Notes: a model not told the origin generated them from the sequence alone. Shown: positions 28,606 through 36,814, counted from the stretch's first letter. The stretch: DNA of 64,000 nt from Rubrivivax gelatinosus (GCF_004340905.1 NZ_SLXD01000015.1:1-64000); one strand, 5' to 3'. Numbers and translations: made by a program.

Positions 28606-29045
28606 GCGGGAACGGCGAGCGGTTGCAGGGCGGCGAGCAGCGCCGGCGGCAGCGCAACCGGGCGCCGCGTGGCCCGGTCGACGTAGACGTGCACGAAGTG
28701 GCCGGCGGCCGCGGTCGTCGGCTCGCCCTCGGCGAACAGGCCGACCTCGTAGCGCACGCTGGAGCGGCCCAGGCGCGCGACACGCAGCCCGGCGTCGACG
28801 CGCTGCGGGAAGGCCAGCGGCGCGAAGTAGTGGCACTGCGTCTCGACGACCAGGCCGATGACCTCGCCGGCGTGCATGTCCAGCGCGCCGGCGTCGATCA
28901 GCCAGCGGTTCACCGCGGTGTCGAAGAAGCTGTAGTAGACGACGTTGTTGACGTGTCCGTAGACGTCGTTGTCCATCCAGCGGGTCGTGATCGAGTCGAA
29001 ACGCGGGTAGTGGCTGCGCGGCAGCGGCTGCGGGCGGTGGCTCAT
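28602..29045 (-). CDS. acyl-CoA thioesterase, 4-hydroxybenzoyl-CoA thioesterase (hot-dog) type
   Basis: A 147-residue single hot-dog domain. The [20 protein letters not shown] segment matches the active-site helix signature (D-x-x-GHVNN-x-x-Y) of the YbgC/4HBT family, whose aspartate is the catalytic residue. It should hydrolyse a short-chain or aromatic acyl-CoA. Both ends overlap neighbours by ATGA: its start with the deacetylase-like gene stop, its stop with the nitroreductase start. Substrate unknown. Confidence 0.92.
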   Translation of the reverse strand: MSHRPQPLPRSHYPRFDSITTRWMDNDVYGHVNNVVYYSFFDTAVNRWLIDAGALDMHAGEVIGLVVETQCHYFAPLAFPQRVDAGLRVARLGRSSVRYEVGLFAEGEPTTAAAGHFVHVYVDRATRRPVALPPALLAALQPLAVPA

Positions 29046-29986
29046 GCGTTCGATTCTCGGGCCCAGGCGCGCTGCGCCGCCAAGGCGTTTTCCAGCGTGC
29101 GGCGCTGGATCTCGACGGTGGTCGTGATGTCGCGGCCGTAACCGCCGGCCATCGCCACGGCGACCGGCACGCGGCGCGCGGCCAGCGCGGCGAAGACGCG
29201 CCGGTCGCGTTCGGCGAGGCCTTCGGCGCTGAGTTTCAGCCGGCCCAGGCGGTCGCCCTCGTGCGGGTCGGCGCCGGCGAGGTAGAAGGCCAGCCCGGGC
29301 GGCGTGCGCAGGCGGCGCCAGGCCTCGGCCAGTGCGGCATCCAGCGCCGCCAGGTACTCGGCGTCGGCGCAGCCGTCGGGCAGTTCGACGTCCAGGTCGC
29401 TCGCCTCCTTGCGGAACGGGAAGTTCTTCGCGCCGTGCAGCGAGAGCGTGAAGACACTGGCGTCGTCGCGGAAGATGGCCGCCGTGCCGTTGCCCTGGTG
29501 CACGTCGAGGTCGACGACCAGCACCTGCAGCCCGGCGCGCCGGGCGCGGTGCCATTCGGCCTGCATCAGGCGAGCGGCGACCGCGACGTCGTTGAAGACG
29601 CAGTAACCCGAACCCTTGTGCGCGTGAGCGTGGTGCGTGCCGCCGGCCAGGTTGGCGGCAACGCCGTCGCCGTCGAACAGCGCCGCGCGCGCCGCGGCGA
29701 TCGTCGCGCCGACCGAGCGCCGGGCACGTTCGGCCATCGCCTCGCTCCACGGGAAGCCGATCTCGCGCTGCTGCGCAGCGCTGGTCGTGCCGTGGGCGAC
29801 GGCGTCGATCCAGGCCGGCTCGTGCGCCAGCGCCAGTTCGCCGTCGCTGGCCGCCGGCGCGGGCTCGACGCGGATGGCCGGCAGCGTGGCGGCCACCGCC
29901 TCGCGCAGCAGGCGGTACTTGTTCATCGGGAACGGGTGGCCGGCCGGCAGCGGGAGCACGAAACGGTCCGAGTGGAAGGCTCGCAT
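29042..29986 (-). CDS. histone deacetylase-superfamily amidohydrolase
   Basis: A 314-residue class II HDAC/acetylpolyamine amidohydrolase-like enzyme. The active site is recognisable: [19 protein letters not shown] (the His-His pair), the zinc-binding [10 protein letters not shown], and the second aspartate in [12 protein letters not shown]. It probably removes an acyl group from a small molecule or from protein lysine. It opens a run of four genes coupled by ATGA overlaps or abutting ends (deacetylase, thioesterase, nitroreductase, hydroxyacid dehydrogenase). The promoter should lie in the roughly 50 bp before the ATG, next to the phaP upstream region. Confidence 0.93.
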   Translation of the reverse strand: MRAFHSDRFVLPLPAGHPFPMNKYRLLREAVAATLPAIRVEPAPAASDGELALAHEPAWIDAVAHGTTSAAQQREIGFPWSEAMAERARRSVGATIAAARAALFDGDGVAANLAGGTHHAHAHKGSGYCVFNDVAVAARLMQAEWHRARRAGLQVLVVDLDVHQGNGTAAIFRDDASVFTLSLHGAKNFPFRKEASDLDVELPDGCADAEYLAALDAALAEAWRRLRTPPGLAFYLAGADPHEGDRLGRLKLSAEGLAERDRRVFAALAARRVPVAVAMAGGYGRDITTTVEIQRRTLENALAAQRAWARESNA

Positions 29987-30017
29987 CGCGGCCGATTCTA
30001 GGAACGGCTCCCTAGAA

Positions 30018-30032
30018 TGTTGCGGTGCAGCA
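30018..30032. promoter_or_regulatory. upstream PhaR-like operator half of the phaP control region
   Basis: TGTTGCGGTGCAGCA is an imperfect 7-1-7 palindrome resembling the perfect copy 59 bp downstream. It lies just upstream of the phaP -35 element. TGC-rich palindromes are the type of site bound by PhaR, the PHA-responsive repressor. Confidence 0.5.
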
Positions 30033-30040
30033 AAAATCGC

Positions 30041-30068
30041 TTGCAGTGCCCGGAGTCGTCCCTATACT
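30041..30068 (+). promoter_or_regulatory. phaP sigma-70 promoter
   Basis: A -35 element TTGCAG (30041-30046) and a -10 element TATACT (30063-30068) are separated by 16 bp. This predicts transcription to start near 30075, about 45 bp before the phasin ATG. Confidence 0.75.
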
Positions 30069-30076
30069 TCGAGTCA

Positions 30077-30091
30077 TGCTGCAGTGCAGCA
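30077..30091. promoter_or_regulatory. perfect palindrome TGCTGCAGTGCAGCA, probable PhaR operator of phaP
   Basis: A perfect 7-1-7 inverted repeat begins at the predicted transcription start of phaP, a classic position for repression. The upstream imperfect copy lies on the other side of the promoter. By analogy with other PHA producers, the PHA-binding repressor PhaR would occupy it until granules form. No phaR gene lies in the window. Confidence 0.6.
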
Positions 30092-30119
30092 ATCTTGCCA
30101 CCCTCAATCGGAGATCGAC

Positions 30120-30677
30120 ATGACCTACACCCCGGAACAATGGCTCGCGGCGCAGAAGGCCCAGGTCGAGACCCTGTTCGGCCTGACCCAGACCGCCTTC
30201 GAAGGCGTCGAGAAGCTCGTCGAGCTGAACATGCAGGTCACCAAGACCTCGCTGAGCGAACTGGCCGAAACGACCAAGGCCGCGCTGTCGGTCAAGGACC
30301 CGCAGGAACTGCTGACGCTGCAGGCCGGCCTGCTGCAACCGAGCGCCGAGAAGGCCGCCGCCTACAGCCGTCACCTGTACGACATCATGGCCGGCACCAA
30401 CGCCGAGTTCACCAAGGTCGCCGAAACGACGATGGCCGACGCGCAGAAGACCGCGATGACGATGGTCGACACGGCGGTGAAGAACGCCCCGGCCGGCACC
30501 GAGAGCGCCGCCGCGCTGGTGCGTTCGGCCGTCTCGGCCGCCAACAACGCGTTCGAGAGCGTGCAGAAGGCCGCCAAGCAGGCCGCCGAAGTGGCCGAAG
30601 CCAACTTCCAGGCCGTCACGAACACCGCCGTCAAGGCCACGCAGACCGCCGGCCGCGCCAAGCGCACCGCTGCCTGA
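30120..30677 (+). CDS. phaP: phasin (PHA granule-associated protein)
   Basis: A 185-residue Ala/Thr/Lys-rich helical protein of the phasin_2 family (TIGR01841-like). The hallmark start is [22 protein letters not shown]. An amphipathic N-terminal half ([16 protein letters not shown]) is followed by the [13 protein letters not shown] segment and a C-terminal Ala/Lys repeat-like tail. Phasins coat PHA granules, control their number and size, and can activate the synthase. GGAG precedes the ATG. The gene has its own promoter with flanking palindromes and its own terminator, so it is monocistronic and probably regulated by granule formation. Confidence 0.95.
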   Translation: MTYTPEQWLAAQKAQVETLFGLTQTAFEGVEKLVELNMQVTKTSLSELAETTKAALSVKDPQELLTLQAGLLQPSAEKAAAYSRHLYDIMAGTNAEFTKVAETTMADAQKTAMTMVDTAVKNAPAGTESAAALVRSAVSAANNAFESVQKAAKQAAEVAEANFQAVTNTAVKATQTAGRAKRTAA

Positions 30678-30785
30678 GTCTTGAAATCCTGCGGGGCGCA
30701 CCGCATCTGAGTTTCGTCGGGGCGCGCCCCGGCATTCTCTGGAAGGTTGTCTCCTCGGCATCCGCGCCTGCGCAAGGATGTCTTC

Positions 30786-30812
30786 AGCCCGGCCCCGTGC
30801 CGGGCTTTTTAT
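30786..30812 (+). terminator. phaP terminator
   Basis: AGCCCGG (30786-30792) pairs with CCGGGCT (30800-30806) over a 7-base loop, followed by TTTTATTT. It lies 108 bp after the phaP stop; the intervening stretch contains only a GC palindrome (30718-30731) without a T-run. Confidence 0.85.
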
Positions 30813-30940
30813 TTGGTGCTGCCAGGCGCCGGTCTTAGGATCGCGGCATGAAGCCCCGCACGCCTCTTGCCCAGCCCGAGCACGCGCTCGGCGCGGCGGC
30901 GCGCGTGCGGCGCTGCCCGATCGCGGCCGCACTTTCCTGA

Positions 30941-30986
30941 GCCCGGCGACCGCCTCTCCCGATTCCCTCCCCTCCGGTCGCCGGGC
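30941..30986. other. long GC-rich stem-loop upstream of rnk
   Basis: GCCCGGCGACCG (30941-30952) is perfectly complementary to CGGTCGCCGGGC (30975-30986): a 12-bp stem with a 22-base loop of almost pure pyrimidines. A smaller CCCC/GGGG hairpin follows, then the rnk ribosome binding site 35 bp later. It may be a structured 5' leader of rnk or a dispersed intergenic repeat. No other gene is supported in the 350 bp between phaP and rnk. Confidence 0.5.
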
Positions 30987-31030
30987 CTCCCCCAAGGGGA
31001 ACCCGCGCCTTGCGCCGATCGGAGATTCGC

Positions 31031-31450
31031 TTGAACACACCCGCCCCGGAACGCCAGCTCGGCTGGCTGGACCACGTCCGTCTCTTCAACCTGCTGAACG
31101 TGCCGCGCGCCGGCCAGCAACTGCCCGAGGCGCTCGCCGAACAGGCGCGCGACCTGCTGGACCTGGCCGAGGTCGTCGACCCGCAGACGATCCCGGCGGA
31201 CCTCGTGACCATGCGCTCGCGCGTGCGCCTGGAGCGCGGCGGCGGGCAGCAGGAGCTGACGCTGGCCTACCCGGCCGACGAGCCGGACGCCACCGAGCGC
31301 ATCTCGGTGTTCTCGCCGCTGGGCATGGCCTTGCTGGGTGCCCGTGTCGGCGAGCAGATCGCCTGGCGCGGCCCGGTAGGCAAGCAGTACTCGGCACGCG
31401 TCGCCGGCCTGGTGTACCAGCCCGAGGCCGCCGGCGACTTCAGTCGTTGA
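31031..31450 (+). CDS. rnk: regulator of nucleoside diphosphate kinase (Rnk, GreA/GreB family)
   Basis: A 139-residue protein with an N-terminal segment (LGWLDHVRLFNLL...LPEALAEQARDLLD) and the GreA/GreB C-terminal FKBP-like domain (MRSRVRLERGGGQQELTLAYPADEP, ISVFSPLGMALLGARVGEQIAW). Rnk binds RNA polymerase in the secondary channel and influences nucleotide pools. Two in-frame TTG codons are possible. The one at 31031 has GGAG six bases upstream, whereas that same GGAG lies inside the coding sequence if 31010 is used; hence this choice. It is convergent with the EamA transporter gene and overlaps its end by 11 bases. Confidence 0.88.
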   Translation: MNTPAPERQLGWLDHVRLFNLLNVPRAGQQLPEALAEQARDLLDLAEVVDPQTIPADLVTMRSRVRLERGGGQQELTLAYPADEPDATERISVFSPLGMALLGARVGEQIAWRGPVGKQYSARVAGLVYQPEAAGDFSR

Positions 31451-32339
31451 CGCGGCAGCGCCGCGGCTTCAGCTCGCTGACCAGCGTACCGGCCAGCACC
31501 AGTGCGGCGCCGACGAAGGCCTCGGCCGGCAGGCGGTCGCCGGCCAGGCGGCCGACGACACCGCCCCAGACCGGCTCGCCGGCGTAGATGATGGTCGCGC
31601 GCACCGGCGCCACCGAACGCTGCGCCCAGTTGATCGTCAGCTGGATCGCGACGCTGGCCGCGCCCAGGCCCACCGCCGCCGCCAGCCACACCCACGAGAA
31701 CGCCGGCAGCGCTTCGCCGAGCACCGGCATCGCCGCCCAGGACAGCAGGCCGGCGGCCAGCAGCTGCACGGCGGTGATGCGGCGCACGTCCACACGGCGT
31801 GCGAAGCGGCCGATCAGCAGGATCTCGGCGGCGATCGCGAAGGCGCTGAGGATGGTGGCCAGTTCGCCCGGCCCGATCGCGCCGCTGCCGGCTTGCGGCC
31901 CGGCAAGCAGCACCAGCCCGGCGAAGGCCAGCACGATGCCGAGCATCGCCATCGGCCTGGGCGCCTCGCGCAGCACCAGCCACTGCAGCAGCGGCACCAG
32001 CGGCACGTACAGCGCGGTGATGAAGGCCGACTTGCTGCTGCTGATCGTCTGCAGGCCCATCGTCTGCAGCCCGTAGCCGAGGAAGATCGAGATGCCGATC
32101 GCGACGCCGGCCCAGAGCTCCTCGCGCGTCAGGCCCGCCAGCGCGCGCCGGAACACCAGCAGCGCCAGCAGGCCGGCGGTGACGAAACGCAGCCCGACGA
32201 AGAACAAGGGCCCGCTGTGGCGCATCGCGACGTGCACGATCAGGAAGGTCGTGCCCCAGAGCATCGTGATCGCGATCAGCGCCGCCTCCTGGCGGCTGAA
32301 AGGCCATGCGGCCTTGCCGCGATCGGACGTGTGCAACAT
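31440..32339 (-). CDS. EamA/DMT-family transporter
   Basis: A 299-residue inner-membrane protein with ten hydrophobic helices in two EamA repeats. The first begins IAITMLWGTTFLIVHVAM, and the second contains the TINWAQRSVAPVRATIIYAGEPVWGGVVG signature. Members export amino acids, purines or other metabolites; the substrate is unknown. The start ATG lies only 15 bp from the start of the divergent XRE-cupin regulator, which is probably its controller. An inverted repeat covers the gap. Confidence 0.9.
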   Translation of the reverse strand: MLHTSDRGKAAWPFSRQEAALIAITMLWGTTFLIVHVAMRHSGPLFFVGLRFVTAGLLALLVFRRALAGLTREELWAGVAIGISIFLGYGLQTMGLQTISSSKSAFITALYVPLVPLLQWLVLREAPRPMAMLGIVLAFAGLVLLAGPQAGSGAIGPGELATILSAFAIAAEILLIGRFARRVDVRRITAVQLLAAGLLSWAAMPVLGEALPAFSWVWLAAAVGLGAASVAIQLTINWAQRSVAPVRATIIYAGEPVWGGVVGRLAGDRLPAEAFVGAALVLAGTLVSELKPRRCRVND

Positions 32340-32341
32340 AC

Positions 32342-32361
32342 TGCTCAGAATACCATGAGCA
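32342..32361. promoter_or_regulatory. inverted repeat TGCTCA-N8-TGAGCA over the exporter/regulator start region
   Basis: The two arms (32342-32347 and 32356-32361) are perfect complements. They span the 15-bp gap between the divergent EamA exporter and XRE-cupin genes and run into the regulator's start codon. The size and symmetry suit an operator for a dimeric XRE protein controlling both genes. Confidence 0.55.
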
Positions 32362-32924
32362 ATAAACTGCACATCGCACCCCGCCACGGCGACGTGCTCG
32401 CCTTCGTCGGTCAGAACCTGCGTGCCGCGCGACAGCGCGCCGGCCTCAGCCAGGCCGCGCTGGCCGAAGCCTCCGGCTTGAGCCGGCGCATGATCGTCGC
32501 GCTCGAGCAGGGCGACACCAACATCAGCCTGTCGCGGCTGGACCGCCTGGCCGAGGCGCTGGGCGTCGGTTTCGTCGACCTGGTGCGCGATCCGGCGGCG
32601 CAGACGCTGCGCCTGGACGCCGTGGCCTGGCGTGGCCGGCACGAGGGCAGCGTCGCGCTGCTGCAGGCCAGCGTGCCGGCACGCCACGAGGCCCAGCTCT
32701 GGGCCTGGACACTGGCACCGGGCGAACGCTACGACGCCGAGCCCGACCCCGAGGGCTGGCACGAGATGATCGTCGTCGTCGAAGGCCGGCTGCGGCTCGA
32801 ACTGGCCAGCGGCGCACACGAACTGGCCGCGGGCGACTACCTCGTCTATCCCAGTTCGCAGCCCTACGCGTACCTCAACGCCGGCGAGGCGCCGACGCGT
32901 TTCGTGCGCAACGTCGTCGCCTGA
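32355..32924 (+). CDS. XRE-family transcriptional regulator with C-terminal cupin domain
   Basis: A 189-residue regulator. The N-terminal helix-turn-helix (about 18-72) contains LRAARQRAGLSQAALAEASG and VALEQGDTNISLSRLDRLAEALG. The C-terminal cupin (about 105-185) has the WHEMIVVVEGRLRLEL and AAGDYLVYPSSQPYAY motifs. Cupins in such regulators bind a small effector, often an amino acid or polyamine. It is divergent from the EamA exporter with 15 bp between starts and an inverted repeat covering them, so it likely controls export of its own ligand. Untranslated leaders, if any, must be very short. Confidence 0.92.
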   Translation: MSNKLHIAPRHGDVLAFVGQNLRAARQRAGLSQAALAEASGLSRRMIVALEQGDTNISLSRLDRLAEALGVGFVDLVRDPAAQTLRLDAVAWRGRHEGSVALLQASVPARHEAQLWAWTLAPGERYDAEPDPEGWHEMIVVVEGRLRLELASGAHELAAGDYLVYPSSQPYAYLNAGEAPTRFVRNVVA

Positions 32925-32939
32925 GCGCCGGTCAGCGCC

Positions 32940-33839
32940 TCAGCGCGTGAGCACCGCGATCTTCGCCTTGATCGCCGGCAGCGCCGCCAGCGCGGCTTCG
33001 CGGCCGGCCTGGATCGAACGCCGGCGCGCCGTGAAGTCGGCGCTGGAGACACCGGCCAGCGCCGGGCGCAGCACGACGTCGGCGTCGCGCAGCTCGTAGT
33101 GGTTGATGCTGCGGCTCATGATCGAGAAGGTCTGCAGCAGCATCTTCATCGCGTCGCCGGTCGGCGCGCCCTCGGGCACGGCCGAGATGTCGATCGCGAT
33201 GACGAGTTCGGCGCCCATCTGGCGCGCGAAACGCACCGGCACCGGCGACACCAGACCGCCGTCGACGTATTCGCGGCCGGCAATCGTCACCGGCTGGAAC
33301 ACCGCCGGAACGGCGCTGGACGCGCGCACCGCAGTGCCGGTGTCGCCACGCTGGAACAGGATCGCCGCACCGCTGTCCAGGTCGGTGGCGACGATGCCCA
33401 GCGGCAGCCGCATCTGCTCGATCGCGCGGCCGCCGGTGTGCTCGCGCACGTAGCGCGCCAGCGCCTCGCCGCGCAGCAGCGCACGGCCGGGATAGGCCCA
33501 GTCGGTGATCGCGCCTTCGTCCATCGTCATCGCCAGCATGCCCAGCTCCGCGCCGCTCTTGCCCGAGGCGTAGAGCGCGGCCACCAGGCTGCCGGCCGAG
33601 GTGCCGGCGACGAGGTCCGGGCGGATGCCGTTCTCCTCGAGCACCTGGATCACGCCGATGTGCGAGAAGCCGCGTGCCGCACCGCCGCCCAGCGCCAGGC
33701 CGATGCGCGGCGGGCGCGGCGGTGGCTTGGGCGTGGTCGCGGTGTCGGTGGCGGGGTGGGAAGGGGGCGGTGCCGGGAGCGGCACGCTCTGGCACGCGGC
33801 CAGAAGAAGGACGAGGAGCGTCCCGAGAAGTCTGCGCAT
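32940..33839 (-). CDS. patatin-like phospholipase, lipoprotein (RssA-like)
   Basis: A 299-residue lipid-anchored esterase. The signal peptide ends in a lipobox, LLLAAC, with the lipidated Cys16, then a proline-rich spacer. The patatin core has the oxyanion loop GGGAARG, the nucleophile Ser81 in GTSAG, and the catalytic Asp193 in VDGGL. It should act at the periplasmic face on phospholipids or other esters. Upstream in-frame sequence without a signal peptide was rejected as the start. It is divergent from the sulfite reductase gene; the 120 bp between them must hold both promoters. Confidence 0.92.
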   Translation of the reverse strand: MRRLLGTLLVLLLAACQSVPLPAPPPSHPATDTATTPKPPPRPPRIGLALGGGAARGFSHIGVIQVLEENGIRPDLVAGTSAGSLVAALYASGKSGAELGMLAMTMDEGAITDWAYPGRALLRGEALARYVREHTGGRAIEQMRLPLGIVATDLDSGAAILFQRGDTGTAVRASSAVPAVFQPVTIAGREYVDGGLVSPVPVRFARQMGAELVIAIDISAVPEGAPTGDAMKMLLQTFSIMSRSINHYELRDADVVLRPALAGVSSADFTARRRSIQAGREAALAALPAIKAKIAVLTR

Positions 33840-33960
33840 GGTCGCCGGTGATTGTAAGAAGGCTTGCTCATAACCAAAGGCGATAAGCACGTCACGACTC
33901 TGTAGTTTGCATCTATAAGGGAGGTCCCTAAAGTCGGGGCTCCAGCGAATCCTGCCGTCC

Positions 33961-35673
33961 ATGTACCAGTACACCGAGTTCGACCGCCAGTTCATCCGGG
34001 CCCGTGCCGCGCAGTTCCGCGACCAGCTCGAACGTCATCTGGCCGGCCAGCTGCCCGACGAGCTGTTCCGCCCGCTGCGGCTGCAGAACGGCTGGTACGT
34101 GCAGCGCCACGCGCCGATGGCACGCATCGCGGTGCCCTATGGCGAACTGTCCTCGCGCCAGCTGCGCGCGCTGGCGCGTGTGGCGCGCGAGTTCGACCTG
34201 CAGGACGCCGGCACGCCGAACGAACGCGGCGGCTTCGGCCACTTCACGACGCGCCACAACTGCCAGTTCAACTGGATCCCGCTGGAGCGCTCGGCCGATG
34301 TGATGGAGCTGCTGGCCGAGGCTGACCTGCACGGCGTGCAGACCAGCGGCAACTGCATCCGCAACGTGACCACCGACGCGCTGGCCGGCATCGCGCCCGA
34401 CGAGATCGTCGACCCGCGTCCCTATGCCGAGCTGCTGCGCCAGTGGAGCACGCTGCACCCCGAGTTCGCCTTCCTGCCGCGCAAGTTCAAGGTCGCGATC
34501 ACCGGCGCGACCGATGACCGCGCGGTCATCGCCTGGCACGACGTCGGCCTGCAGCTGCTGCGCGACGACGCCGGCGAGGTGGGTTTTCGCGTGCTGGTGG
34601 GCGGCGGCATGGGCCGCACGCCGGTCATCGCCACCGAGGTCGCGGCCTTCGTGCCCTGGCAGCGCATCCTGGTCTTCCTCGAAGCCGTGGTGCGCGTCTA
34701 CAACCTGCACGGCCGGCGCGACAACCTCTACAAGGCGCGCATCAAGATCCTCGTCAAGGCGCTGGGCGAGCAGTTCATCCGCGAAGTTCACGCCGAATAC
34801 GAGGCCCTGCTGGCCGACGGCGCGCCGGAGCTGCCGCAGGCCGAGCTCGACCGCGTCGCGGCGAACTTCGTCGCCCCGGTGACCGAAGCCGCGCCGCCGG
34901 CCCACGCCGTCGACGCCGACGCGCCCAAGGCCTACACGCGATGGCTGGAGCGCAACGTGCACGCGCACCGCCTCGCCGGCTACCGCGCCGTGACGCTGTC
35001 GCTCAAGCGCGCCGGCCAGGCGCCGGGCGACGTCACCGCCGACCAGATGGACCGCGCCGCCGAACTGGCTGAGCGCTTCAGCCACGGCGAACTGCGCGTC
35101 ACGCACGACCAGAACCTGCTGCTGCCCTGGGTCGCCGAGAGCGAACTGCGCGCGCTGTGGCTCGCCGCCCGCGAAGACGGCTTCGCGACGCCCAACATCG
35201 GCCTGCTGACCGACATGATCGCCTGCCCCGGCGGCGACCTGTGCTCGCTGGCCAACGCACGTTCGCTGCCGGTCGCCGCGGCGATCTTCGAGCGTTTCGA
35301 GGACCTGGACGCGCTCTACGACCTCGGCGACCTCGACCTGCACATCAGCGGCTGCATGAACTCCTGCGGCCACCACCACACCGGCCACATCGGCATCCTC
35401 GGCGTCGACAAGGACGGCAGCGAGTGGTTCCAGGTCACGGTCGCCGGCTCCGACGGCTCGCAGGCCAACGGCCCGGCCGCGGCCGGCAAGGTGATCGGCC
35501 CGTCCTTCGCCGCCGACGAGGTGCCCGACGTCGTCGAGGCCCTGGTCGAGCTGTACCGCGCCGAGCGCCAGGCCGGCGAACGTTTCGTCGACACCGTGCG
35601 CCGCCTGGGCGTGGCCCCGCTGCGCGCCGCCGCCGACGCCGTGCGCCGCAGCACCGCCGCGGCCGAAGCCTGA
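33961..35673 (+). CDS. cysI: sulfite reductase hemoprotein (nitrite/sulfite reductase family)
   Basis: A 570-residue siroheme/[4Fe-4S] enzyme reducing sulfite to sulfide with six electrons. Cluster and siroheme ligands are Cys422 and Cys428 (CPGGDLC) and Cys465 and Cys469 (GCMNSC). Substrate-binding arginines are in the FTTRHNCQFNWI and SGNCIRNVT segments. The neighbours (DUF934, APS/PAPS reductase, siroheme methyltransferase) make assimilatory sulfite reduction far more likely than nitrite reduction. No CysJ flavoprotein partner is present; the ferredoxin and ferredoxin reductase 2 kb downstream are candidate electron donors. It heads the cluster. Confidence 0.93.
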   Translation: MYQYTEFDRQFIRARAAQFRDQLERHLAGQLPDELFRPLRLQNGWYVQRHAPMARIAVPYGELSSRQLRALARVAREFDLQDAGTPNERGGFGHFTTRHNCQFNWIPLERSADVMELLAEADLHGVQTSGNCIRNVTTDALAGIAPDEIVDPRPYAELLRQWSTLHPEFAFLPRKFKVAITGATDDRAVIAWHDVGLQLLRDDAGEVGFRVLVGGGMGRTPVIATEVAAFVPWQRILVFLEAVVRVYNLHGRRDNLYKARIKILVKALGEQFIREVHAEYEALLADGAPELPQAELDRVAANFVAPVTEAAPPAHAVDADAPKAYTRWLERNVHAHRLAGYRAVTLSLKRAGQAPGDVTADQMDRAAELAERFSHGELRVTHDQNLLLPWVAESELRALWLAAREDGFATPNIGLLTDMIACPGGDLCSLANARSLPVAAAIFERFEDLDALYDLGDLDLHISGCMNSCGHHHTGHIGILGVDKDGSEWFQVTVAGSDGSQANGPAAAGKVIGPSFAADEVPDVVEALVELYRAERQAGERFVDTVRRLGVAPLRAAADAVRRSTAAAEA

Positions 35674-35680
35674 TCCCGAG

Positions 35681-36064
35681 ATGTCCATGCGTTTGATCGA
35701 TACCCACTCCCCGCTGCCCGCCGATGCGCTGGCCCTCGACAACACCGTCGACGTGCTGGAGCGCCGCGACGAGATCGCCGCCGCCCGCGCCGTGGTGCTG
35801 AACTTCCCGAAGTGGACCGACGGCCGCGCCTACTCGCAGGCCGTGCTGCTGCGCCTGCGGCTGCGCTACGCCGGCGAGCTGGTCGCCGCCGGCGACATCG
35901 TCGGCGACATGCTGCCGATGCTGCAGCGCTGCGGCTTCGACGCCGCCCAGCTGCGCGCCGACCAGGACCCGGCGGTCGCGCTGCGCACGCTGGGCCGCTT
36001 CCCCGGCCAGTACCAGCGCGACGCCGTCGGCGCCCAACCCACCCCGTACGCCCGAGCGGCCTGA
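35681..36064 (+). CDS. DUF934 protein of the sulfate assimilation cluster
   Basis: A 127-residue soluble protein with the DUF934 core FPKWTDGRAYSQAVLLRLRL followed by GDIVGDMLPMLQRCGFDA. From memory, DUF934 genes almost always sit between a sulfite reductase hemoprotein gene and cysH in Burkholderiales and pseudomonads. A role in sulfite reductase maturation or electron delivery is suspected but unproven. It starts 7 bp after cysI and ends 4 bp before cysH, clearly in one operon. Confidence 0.9.
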   Translation: MSMRLIDTHSPLPADALALDNTVDVLERRDEIAAARAVVLNFPKWTDGRAYSQAVLLRLRLRYAGELVAAGDIVGDMLPMLQRCGFDAAQLRADQDPAVALRTLGRFPGQYQRDAVGAQPTPYARAA

Positions 36065-36068
36065 ACGT

Positions 36069-36800
36069 ATGCCCACCGCCATCGAACTGCACGCCCGCAA
36101 GACCCGCGGCCACGATGCCCGGGTCGCGCACGCCGTCGCGCTGCTGCGCGAGGCCGCCGCCGACCATGCCGGCCGCATCGTCCAGGCCACCAGTCTGGGC
36201 GTCGAGGGCATGGTCATCACCGACCTGATCGCGCGCCACGGCCTGGCGATCCCGGTCGCGACGCTGGACACCGGCGCGCTGCACGCCGAGACGCTGGCGC
36301 TGATCCCGCGCATCCGCCAGCGCTACGGCGTCGAGGTGCAGGTCTTCCGCCCGCAGCAGGAGGCGGTGGTGCAGTTCGTGCGCCGCCACGGCGAGGACGC
36401 GATGTACCGCAGCGTCGAGCTGCGCCAGAGCTGCTGCGACGTGCGCAAGAAGGAACCGATGCGCCGCCTGCTCGAAGGCCGCAGCGCCTGGATCACCGGG
36501 CTGCGCCGCGAGCAGTCGGAATCGCGCGCGCGCGTGCCGCACTTCGAGCTCGACGCCGACAGCCGCGAGAAGTTCTACCCGCTGGCCGACTGGAGCGAAG
36601 CCGACGTCTGGCACTACGTGGCCACGCACGACGTGCCCTACAACCCGCTGCACGACCAGTTCTTCCCGAGCATCGGCTGCGCACCCTGCACACGCGCCGT
36701 GTCGCTGGGAGAAGACCACCGCGCCGGGCGCTGGTGGTGGGAGCAGGAAGGCGCCAAGGAGTGCGGGCTGCACCTGCGCGCCGAGCCGATCGCCGCGTGA
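36069..36800 (+). CDS. cysH: APS/PAPS reductase (CysH family, iron-sulfur type)
   Basis: A 243-residue reductase making sulfite from adenylyl sulfate. The four cysteines of the [4Fe-4S] cluster of APS-using enzymes are present: Cys122-Cys123 (SCCDVRKKEPM) and Cys204/Cys207 (GCAPC). The catalytic cysteine is Cys232 in ECGLH. This favours APS over PAPS as substrate, so no APS kinase would be needed. The phosphate-binding region VQATSLGVEGMVI lies near the N-terminus. The sulfate adenylyltransferase genes (cysD, cysN) that often follow are absent here, so they must lie elsewhere. Confidence 0.95.
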   Translation: MPTAIELHARKTRGHDARVAHAVALLREAAADHAGRIVQATSLGVEGMVITDLIARHGLAIPVATLDTGALHAETLALIPRIRQRYGVEVQVFRPQQEAVVQFVRRHGEDAMYRSVELRQSCCDVRKKEPMRRLLEGRSAWITGLRREQSESRARVPHFELDADSREKFYPLADWSEADVWHYVATHDVPYNPLHDQFFPSIGCAPCTRAVSLGEDHRAGRWWWEQEGAKECGLHLRAEPIAA

Positions 36801-36814
36801 TACAACAGGTGTCG

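Noticed and set aside
30718-30731. GC palindrome CGGGGCGCGCCCCG after phaP as the terminator
   Set aside because: No T-run follows; the hairpin at 30786-30806 with TTTTATTT is the better terminator.
30848-30940. A 30-codon frame (MKPRTPLAQPEHALG...) between phaP and rnk
   Set aside because: An AGGA lies upstream, but the composition is that of GC-rich intergenic DNA, it ends at the rnk leader stem, and no conservation can be shown.
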